Shown here in pieces: positions 57,394 to 64,000 of a DNA stretch of 64,000 bases. A program made the translations under genes and the position numbers. Location of the stretch: contig JALMQS010000073.1 of assembly GCA_024734495.1 (NCBI GenBank), positions 1,556,379-1,620,378 of the forward strand. The letters are read 5' to 3'. Under the pieces are notes generated by a model. The model was not told where the DNA came from and did no database searches. It saw only the letters and a program-made list of their open reading frames with translations. Source of the DNA: Forficula auricularia (taxonomy: Eukaryota > Arthropoda > Insecta > Dermaptera > Forficulidae). Position 1 is the stretch's first letter, and every line of letters starts with the position of its first letter.

Positions 57394-57925
57394 AATAAAA
57401 ATCTTGATTTTATTATAGTAGAGAATGACTCATCACCAATACTTGGAGCTGATTCATGTGTAGAATTCGGTTTTCTAAAAAAGGCTTTATACGCTTAGTG
57501 ATAACAAAAAGGAATTTAATGAAAATACTATTAAAAATGAAACCGAATATAATAATGACAATCAAATTAATACTGATGATAACACCGTAAAAATTGAAAA
57601 TAAAAAATTTGAATGTTCTCCTATAAATAATGATAATAAATTAAAATTTAATTTAAAAAATGAACAAGGAAATGACTTTATTGAAAAAAATAATGATTTA
57701 TTTTCTGGCATTGGAAAACTTCCATTTAAATTAAAAAATTAATTTAAGGGACGATGCAATTCCAGTTGTAAGACCAGCACGTCGCTTACCTGAAATTCTA
57801 AAGAAAAGTTAAAAATAGAAATCGATCGTTTATTAAAGTTAGATATAATTCAAAAAATGGATGAACAGGTGTCACAATTATATATACGGTCATGATCAAC
57901 GCAACGATTCCCACAGATTAGTATG
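57394..57925 (+). pseudogene. Gypsy-type gag-pol relic, right part (protease end, start of RT)
   Basis: After the target duplication the frame continues FIIVENDSSPILGADSCVEF, the end of the protease domain. A linker with ENKKFECSP-like sequence and DLFSGIGKLPF follows, then DAIPVVRPARRLPEILKKKL with KIEIDRLLKLDIIQKMDE, the N-terminal lead into a Gypsy reverse transcriptase. It contains stops and frameshifts and is cut off by the BEL element's LTR. Confidence 0.8.
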
Positions 57926-59133
57926 TGACAATTGTTTATTAATTCAAAAAGGCGGGTTGGAAATCGAGGGGAATTCACAGCAACTCTAATTTCCGGGATT
58001 ATCCATAGGTTTGTGCAAATATTCTATCTAAGTTGACGTACGTAGTCTGGACTGTGGATACCACACCTTCAATTTAAACTCAAAGTAAATATAATGACTT
58101 AGGTCGACAGATGCGGAGATCAAAGGTGCAAATAAGACAAGAAATAAACTTAATATATATAAAGGTGGAATTTTAATTATATAATGATTTAACAAAGAAT
58201 TTAAAAATTTAATTATACATATATTTGAAATAATGATAATATTTGTAAATAATAAATTGGATGAAGTGAAGGTGCTTTGGGGCGACTCAGCCTCGGATTT
58301 CAAGATGGCTTCTTTGAATATGAAAAGCCTTGGAGAATGTATCAGCGAATGATCTTCGAGTGAATTTAATAAATAATTATTTCCAGAGTTGTAAATTCTG
58401 AGAATTTTGATTTATTAAATTATTATTTGATATCAAAAGTTGTAAATTTTTGATAAATTTAATTGTCGATATTTATTGGATGGATTTAGTCAGATTAAGA
58501 ATGCGTGAACTGAGAATGCGTAAACTGAGAAACAAAGAAATAAGAATTAGTTATAATTGAATATATAAATAATTACTTGAGAGTATAAATAAAATTAAAT
58601 ACAAGACTCACCTGAGAACGACAATACGCCATGCATAACAACTATGATACTTGGTTTAAAACGATACAAATGTGTATTTTCGACGAATGTTTTAATGAGG
58701 TTAACTTGTAAGATACATGTTGGATGTTTTTGTGGTGAGGAGCCTCTGGAGATAGTGACGTCACAAAATAAGTTGATCAAATACAAGTTTGATTATGATC
58801 AATTCGAATTCTAAGATTAAATTTGAATGTAGATTTTAATTTGATTATTTATTTTAAATTTATTGGATACGGATGATATCTATAATTTTATGTTTTTAAC
58901 AATTTTGAATAGAAAGCTATATATGTGAAATGTTTGAAAATTTAAATAAAATATAATTTAATAAATCTAATTTAACTAATTATGGAAATACAAATTATTA
59001 TTGTTATTATTATTATTATTTTTGGGGGTGAATAAAACAATTAAGCAAATACAAATGAATTTCCCAAAGGCGGAATCAGCGTGGGAAATTTGAAAACTTT
59101 GAAATAAAATGGAGTGAATGTGATTCACGTCCA
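57926..59133 (-). repeat. BEL/Pao 3' LTR
   Basis: This 1208-bp repeat is almost identical to 62251-63451. Differences cluster at its left end (about 57970-58120). Short open frames inside both LTRs are identical simply because the LTRs are, and are not genes. Confidence 0.88.
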
Positions 59134-59269
59134 TACTCCCCGGCATTGACGAATCTTGGTAAAGATGAGTCAAAAGGAGAAGGTGAGATTAAGTGAGGAT
59201 ATTCAATTTTGAAGTGTGTTAGAGAGAATGGAATTTATCAATAATTGTGCGAGTTTTTTTTTTCTTTTT

Positions 59270-59715
59270 TCAAAGAACTTGGGTTTGATTTTGAAGCTGT
59301 TGTCATCGAGATAATCGAGGGATCGGAATATCACGCAGGTCGTACTCTGGTAAGGTTGTTAATAGTCTTCCTGTGAAGAAATGTTCTGAGGTGAGAGGTT
59401 CGAGCTCGTCTAAAGAATCAGAGATAGGATAGTGTTCTTGAATTCCCAATGGATTTAATTTTTTAACAATAGTATTCGGACTCTTCTAAAATGAATTTGA
59501 AGACAGAACAAGAGGGTTTAAAGATTATTTTTAATTAGTGATCAACCAAATCTCTCCACAAAAACTTTTAAAATTCTCTGTGAGAGGGGTTGTTTAAGAT
59601 TTGCCTGTACATTTGTTGTACGTCGGCAGAGGTGACCTATTTGTCGAATCTAAAATTCATGAGGTGTATTATATCTTGTTGAAGGGTTGGACCTGTCAAC
59701 AAAGATTGGTTTAAG
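59270..59715 (-). pseudogene. BEL pol remnants: RT palm start joined to integrase C-terminus
   Basis: Minus-strand translation reads TSADVQQMYRQILNNPSHRE with the first catalytic aspartate of the reverse transcriptase (about 59655-59600). Then, after lost sequence, SEHFFTGRLLTTLPEYDLRD and IPRLSR, the conserved end of BEL/Pao integrases. The roughly 3 kb expected between them is absent, and stops are present. Confidence 0.75.
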
Positions 59716-59770
59716 AATTTATCATTGGAGTTAGAGAAGCTTCCATCAAAGACTATATGCATTGCTTCTT

Positions 59771-59787
59771 GGGGGGGGGGGGGGGGG
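59771..59787. repeat. 17-base G homopolymer in the BEL internal region
   Basis: An uninterrupted run of G. It is likely a hotspot for length variation or sequencing error and adds to the frame damage of pol. Confidence 0.9.
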
Positions 59788-59899
59788 TTGAGATTTTAAT
59801 CAATATATGATAATCTGAATAATAATGTGCGTTTTGAAAGATCGGATTGGAAATGATTTTCGTTTGCCCTGACCTGAGATATTCGTGAAATATCTCGGC

Positions 59900-60403
59900 C
59901 TATTTTTTATGTAGTGGTTGATCCTTCTTGACTCGTTGTTTGAGTGAAGGGAATCGTTTGACAGCCCCGGAATATGACTTTCTTGGATCAGGAGGGGATT
60001 TCTTGAAGAGGAGGTCTGTCGAAAACTTTCCTGATGGAAAAACGTTGAGAGATTTGGAGAAAATATTCTCGCTGAGTCTGTTTAACGGAGATATGACCTT
60101 AGAAGAGTTAGGTATATCCTTGATTTCACAAACCTTGGTAATCAAGTCTTGTGAGGAACGTTTTAATAACAGATTGGAACAGTATGTTTGTTCCCTAGAT
60201 AAACCGTGATTATAATTACCTGTAAGAATCCAACCGAATGGAGAATCTATAGCTATCAGGGATTTATCTTCGTTCACAATTTTGCGGGTACCTGTCAGAA
60301 TATCACAAGCCTCGAGTCCGCCTAATATTAAGTCGATTTTGGCTGACTTATTAAAAGTCGGATCGGCCAACTTGAGATTATTAATGAATGCCTTGTCTTG
60401 CAA
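59900..60403 (-). CDS. BEL/Pao pol segment between protease and reverse transcriptase
   Basis: The 167-residue frame contains IDLILGGLEACDIL and IDSPFGWILTGNY, the conserved G-D/E-I-L...GWIL.G block after the protease in BEL/Pao polyproteins. It then ends at a stop before the reverse transcriptase. It follows the protease frame (60484-61263) after a break. Confidence 0.75.
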   Translation of the reverse strand: MQDKAFINNLKLADPTFNKSAKIDLILGGLEACDILTGTRKIVNEDKSLIAIDSPFGWILTGNYNHGLSREQTYCSNLLLKRSSQDLITKVCEIKDIPNSSKVISPLNRLSENIFSKSLNVFPSGKFSTDLLFKKSPPDPRKSYSGAVKRFPSLKQRVKKDQPLHKK

Positions 60404-60483
60404 GTTGAAACCTTGCTGCGGAATTTTAGTAGATAATGTTTTAAAGATGAGAGCGGTTGTCTCGTATTTGCAAGAGTGATTCT

Positions 60484-61263
60484 CTATGGGGAAAACACTA
60501 AGTTAACTGCTTGGTCAATTTTTGATGAGGAATTTGCTATGATGCCTGAGATATTGATGTGGGTTTTATATCTCGGATATGTTAGCTTGTTGGCGAGTGA
60601 TGCGGATACACATGTAGACTGTGAACCTGAATCTACTAGGGCACGTGCAATATGTGTCGTTTCTCCGTCATGGATGGCGACCATAATTGTGGGTAAAAAT
60701 ACAGATGTACTACTTGAATCTGTGAAACATGTAATACTCTGTTTGCTTTCGGGCTCTGATTCCTCAGATGGAGAGCTGTTCTCGTTCCCTCTCTGAGGAC
60801 TTTTATCTGATTTATTTGAAAATGAATTTTCAGATGGAAAGCTGTTTTTATTTCCTCTCTCTGGACTTTTACCGAATTTATTTGGGAAGGAATTTTTAGG
60901 ACTAGTGGAGGGGAAATGGAGAAGAGTGTTGTGATTGTGCTTGTTGCACAACTGGCAATTTTTCTGTGACTTACAGCTAGTTGAGGGATGTGACCCTAAA
61001 CAGATTTTGCATATTTTGTATTGATTCACTAACTGGAATCTTGTTTGAACATCTAAGTCTCTAAATGAATGGCAGTGATAGAGCGGATGTCTACCTTGGC
61101 AATGTATGCAAGTATGAACGATATTTGTTTTGTCTACATGGAGAGACGTGTTGTGAACTTGGATATTTGAGGTTATTGGACGGATTGCTTGTGCCTCTGC
61201 CACTTGCTCTATATATGTGATAAGTTCATCAAATTTTGGTATTTCGTTGCCTGGATGGGACAT
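60484..61263 (-). CDS. BEL/Pao gag C-terminus with zinc knuckles plus protease start
   Basis: This 259-residue frame begins with the capsid end (IPKFDELITYIEQVAEAQA). It has CIHCQGRHPLYHC and CKICLGSHPSTSC followed by NCQLCNKHNHNTLLH, the cysteine-histidine knuckles of BEL/Pao gag. A linker with repeated NKFGKSPERGN-like units follows, then the protease motif ARALVDSGSQSTCVS with the catalytic aspartate. The frame stops shortly after. It is separated from the upstream gag frame (61422-62063) by a frame break near 61420. Confidence 0.85.
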   Translation of the reverse strand: MSHPGNEIPKFDELITYIEQVAEAQAIRPITSNIQVHNTSLHVDKTNIVHTCIHCQGRHPLYHCHSFRDLDVQTRFQLVNQYKICKICLGSHPSTSCKSQKNCQLCNKHNHNTLLHFPSTSPKNSFPNKFGKSPERGNKNSFPSENSFSNKSDKSPQRGNENSSPSEESEPESKQSITCFTDSSSTSVFLPTIMVAIHDGETTHIARALVDSGSQSTCVSASLANKLTYPRYKTHINISGIIANSSSKIDQAVNLVFSP

Positions 61264-61421
61264 GCGCCATTTTTCAGTGGTATCGCTGTCTAGTTTGTCT
61301 AGAATGACTTTGTCAAGTACAGCGTCCCAATGTTCTATGGGCTGTTTTAAAAGGCGTAAATTATGTAAGGAAGTGCGTACGGTATTGACTAACTTCTGTA
61401 ATAATTGTGGGTTTCTCTTTC

Positions 61422-62063
61422 CTATAGGGGGAATTTGAGGATATTATCCAAATGAAAATAGACAAGAGCGTTCGTTTTCCTATACTTGTTTTCAAAGGCT
61501 TCTAGCATGACCTGATAGTTCGTACCTGCACCTATGTAACCGCTAACGAATTCATAAGGTTCATCGAGGAGTAGGCTGTGGAAATATTGGAACTTATCTA
61601 AGTCTTCTAATTCTGACCTGGAATGTATATTACTTTGGAATGATTCCCAAAATGAAAGGTATTTAGAGAGATCCCCGTTGAATGTGGGTAAAGTTAGAAT
61701 GGGCAGTTTTGTTCTACGCGTGTTTGTGAGGGGTATGTTTTTTGTATCGTTTATTGGATTTTGTGACTCACGCTTTGTTGATAAGTCCAGAAGTTTTGTT
61801 GCTGCATTGCGTTTTATCGTTCTCAGATGCTTGTGTAGTGCGCCGACTGGATCAAGGTATTCGGAATGATTTTCAATGTCCAGATCAAGGACCTTATCCT
61901 CCAATTGTTTTAATTTCATGGGAAGTTCATCTATAACAGTTTTTAATTCAGTTAATTCACCGTAATCATTGCATTCATCAACTTCATCATGCATTTCTTT
62001 CAACTCGTTTTTCCTTGCCCTAAGTGCAGACGTGACCGCGTTTATCGCCTTCTTGGTTGCCAT
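61422..62063 (-). CDS. BEL/Pao gag N-terminal and capsid segment
   Basis: The 213-residue frame starts MATKKAINAVTSALRARKNE, has a coiled-coil-like charged stretch to about residue 105, and the capsid signature LPILTLPTFNGDLSKYLSFW and then DKFQYFHSLLLDEPYEFV (DUF1759-like). The ATG at 62063 lies about 190 bp inside the 5' LTR boundary and is a plausible gag start. The frame ends at a break before the zinc knuckles. Confidence 0.85.
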   Translation of the reverse strand: MATKKAINAVTSALRARKNELKEMHDEVDECNDYGELTELKTVIDELPMKLKQLEDKVLDLDIENHSEYLDPVGALHKHLRTIKRNAATKLLDLSTKRESQNPINDTKNIPLTNTRRTKLPILTLPTFNGDLSKYLSFWESFQSNIHSRSELEDLDKFQYFHSLLLDEPYEFVSGYIGAGTNYQVMLEAFENKYRKTNALVYFHLDNILKFPL

Positions 62064-62250
62064 TTTGTACTTTGGTTTATTGAAAGAATAGAAATATTTA
62101 CTTGGGTTCTTTAAGCTAGTAATTTAAGCTTATTGCTCGAGATGTTTTTTCTCTACTTGAGAGATAATGATATGAATTGAGAGTTTGATAGAGATTTTGA
62201 AAATAATTTTTTAAATTAATATCACGCGAGAAAGGACCAGTTTATGGACG

Positions 62251-63451
62251 TGACAATTTGTTTATTAATTCAAAAAGGCGGGTTGGAAATCGAGGGGAAT
62301 TCCACAACTCTAATTTCCGGGATTATCCATAGGTTTATGTAAATATTCTATCTAAGTTGGCTTAATAGTATGGACTGTGGATACTACCTTTCAATTTAAA
62401 CTCAAAGTAAATATAATGACTTAGGTCGACAGATGCGGGTCAAAGGTGCAAATAAGACAAGAAATAAACTTAATATATATAAAGGTGGAATTTTAATTAT
62501 ATAATGATTTAACAAAGAATTTAAAATTTTAATTATACATATATTGAAGTAATGATAATATTTGTAAATAATAAATTGGATGAAGTGAAGGCGCTTTGGA
62601 GCGACTCAGCCTGGATTTCAAGATGGCTTCTTTGAATATGAAATGCTTTGGAGAATGTATCAACGAATGATCTTCGAGTGAATTTAATAAATAATTATTT
62701 CCAGAGTTGTAAATTCTGAGAATTTTGATTTATTAAATTATTATTTGATATCAAAAGTTGTAAATTTTTGATAAATTTAATTGTCGATATTTATTGGATG
62801 GATTTAGTCAGATTAAGAATGCGTGAACTGAGAATGCGTAAACTGAGAAACAAAGAAATAAGAATTAGTTATAATTGAATATATAAATAATTACTTGAGA
62901 GTATAAATAAAATTAAATACAAGACTCACCTGAGAACGACAATACGCCATGCATAACAACTATGATACTTGGTTTAAAACGATACAAATGTGTATTTTCG
63001 ACGAATGTTTTAATGAGGTTAACTTGTAAGATACATGTTGGATGTTTTTGTGGTGAGGAGCCTCTGGAGATAGTGACGTCACAAAATAAGTTGATCAAAT
63101 ACAAGTTTGATTATGATCAATTCGAATTCTAAGATTAAATTTGAATGTAGATTTTAATTTGATTATTTATTTTAAATTTATTGGATACGGATGATATCTA
63201 TAATTTTATGTTTTTAACAATTTTGAATAGAAAGCTATATATGTGAAATGTTTGAAAATTTAAATAAAATATAATTTAATAAATCTAATTTAACTAATTA
63301 TGGAAATACAAATTATTATTGTTATTATTATTATTATTTTTGGGGGTGAATAAAACAATTAAGCAAATACAAATGAATTTCCCAAAGGCGGAATCAGCGT
63401 GGGAAATTTGAAAACTTTGAAATAAAATGGAGTGAATGTGATTCACGTCCA
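62251..63451 (-). repeat. BEL/Pao 5' LTR
   Basis: A 1201-bp copy of the repeat at 57926-59133. On the minus strand it leads into gag. The candidate primer-binding site should lie just below 62250; I could not assign it to a specific tRNA. Confidence 0.88.
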
Positions 63452-63960
63452 ATACCAATACCTAAAAAAGGTGACCCGTCTCAAATGATTAATTAAAGAT
63501 CTATCGTAATCACCTCCTATTCTATTTAAAATAATGGAAATCGATAATAATCCATGAACTCATACCTGGAACAAAACTCTAGAGACTGGGAAATAAACAT
63601 TCACAGTAGTTCTGGATATTTCAAAGACTTTTGACCAAGATAAGCACAAAAATCTTCTTTGCCACTCTTCATTTGATTTCACGCCAACACTTTGCAAATG
63701 GTCCGAAAGTTTTCTCGCAAACCATATAATATTATATGTAAAATATAGTCGCAAATTAATGAATAAATAAAGTCATGGGCTCAAGTTAGGCTTTAAATTT
63801 GAGACAAAATAAGCTGACGTGTTCTGATGTGGCCATCCACTTGACTTTACCATACAACCTGGCCCCTCACTTGAATTAATATTTAATAAAATTATTTGTA
63901 ATCATGTAGGGGAGTTAGGTTTATTTTTACACTCCTAGGGGCACACTGATTATGTATACA
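63452..63960 (+). pseudogene. Non-LTR reverse transcriptase fragment (CR1/Jockey-like)
   Basis: With frame changes, translation gives IPIPKKGDPSQMIN (63452-63490), DISKTFDQD (63610-63640), then HSSFDFTPTLCKWSESFLAN and HPLDFTIQPGP. These correspond in order to the PIPKKGD, LDISKAFD and FGFSPTLC segments of CR1/Jockey-like reverse transcriptases. Numerous stops mark it as dead. It starts exactly at the BEL LTR boundary. Confidence 0.75.
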
Positions 63961-64000
63961 AAATTTGGTTGAGTTTGGTAAATGGCCAAGATTTTCATTT

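Larger units (their letters stand above)
57926..63451 (-). mobile_element. BEL/Pao LTR retrotransposon, internally deleted
   Basis: It has two long terminal repeats in direct orientation (57926-59133 and 62251-63451) around a minus-strand internal region. Order on the minus strand: gag (62063 to about 60480), protease and linker (about 60700-59900), a reverse transcriptase piece (about 59715-59480) and the integrase C-terminal piece (about 59400-59270). Most of the reverse transcriptase, RNase H and integrase is missing. The LTRs start TGGACGTG and end with TTGTCA on the minus strand, agreeing with TG...CA. A purine-rich GCCGGGGAGTA precedes the 3' LTR. I see no target-site duplication. Confidence 0.88.

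Noticed and set aside
58595..58786. Identical 63-codon open frames at 58595-58786 and 62913-63104 (minus)
   Set aside because: They lie in the two LTRs of the BEL/Pao element and are identical because the LTRs are. They show no protein family features.

Overview
This window is eukaryotic, very AT-rich, intron-containing and repeat-dominated. The two host genes (NUB1-like and Sirt2-like), the GT-AG introns and the retroelement mix (Penelope-like, Jockey/CR1-like, BEL/Pao, Gypsy, mariner, hAT and Harbinger-like MITEs) point to an insect or another arthropod. I cannot name the species. There are no bacterial genes, CRISPR arrays or convincing functional tRNA genes.

Layout. 1-9471: a giant imperfect palindrome (arms about 3.2-3.8 kb, loop about 2.4 kb) whose arms carry smaller hairpins at mirrored positions. 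9514-12060: a Harbinger-like MITE and three hammerhead-bearing palindromes, two of them inside the first intron of the next gene. 10317-21556 (+): a complete nine-exon NUB1-like gene of 579 codons, its introns carrying a TA-flanked palindromic element and a CCGACTTC-family element. 21793-25500: hAT-like and Harbinger-like MITEs, a non-LTR remnant and other inverted repeats. 25511-27404: a Penelope-like element (PLE-B) with a 12-bp target-site duplication (TSD). 27587-41134: a hAT MITE with a perfect 8-bp TSD, decayed non-LTR fragments, minisatellite and palindromic repeats, and CCGACTTC elements. 41400-46140: PLE-C copies (one with a 10-bp TSD) and internally deleted mariner pieces. 46389-52135: non-LTR scraps, an LTR-like promoter, an orphan hammerhead and a C-rich tract. 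52660-53499 (+): the C-terminal two-thirds of a Sirt2-like deacetylase. 53680-57925: a decayed Gypsy gag-pol split by PLE-A (14-bp TSD). 57926-63451: an internally deleted BEL/Pao element (minus strand) with both LTRs. 63452-63960: a decayed non-LTR reverse transcriptase.

Main observation. At least seven sequence families here contain the hammerhead ribozyme core (CTGANGA, helix II, GAAA, short helix III, NUH, then a helix I pairing back across the core). Many occur as convergent or divergent pairs at the ends of Penelope-like elements or of short coding-free palindromes. Hammerheads in Penelope-like elements are established knowledge. The number of divergent families side by side, the inverted rather than direct arrangement, and the MITE-like coding-free palindromes are what deserve attention.

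Functional reading. The host genes are a ubiquitin/NEDD8-pathway adaptor and an NAD-dependent deacetylase. They are separate genes with no operon-like relation, and everything between them is mobile DNA in layers: PLE inside Gypsy, a MITE inside a non-LTR element, a mini-element inside a hammerhead palindrome.
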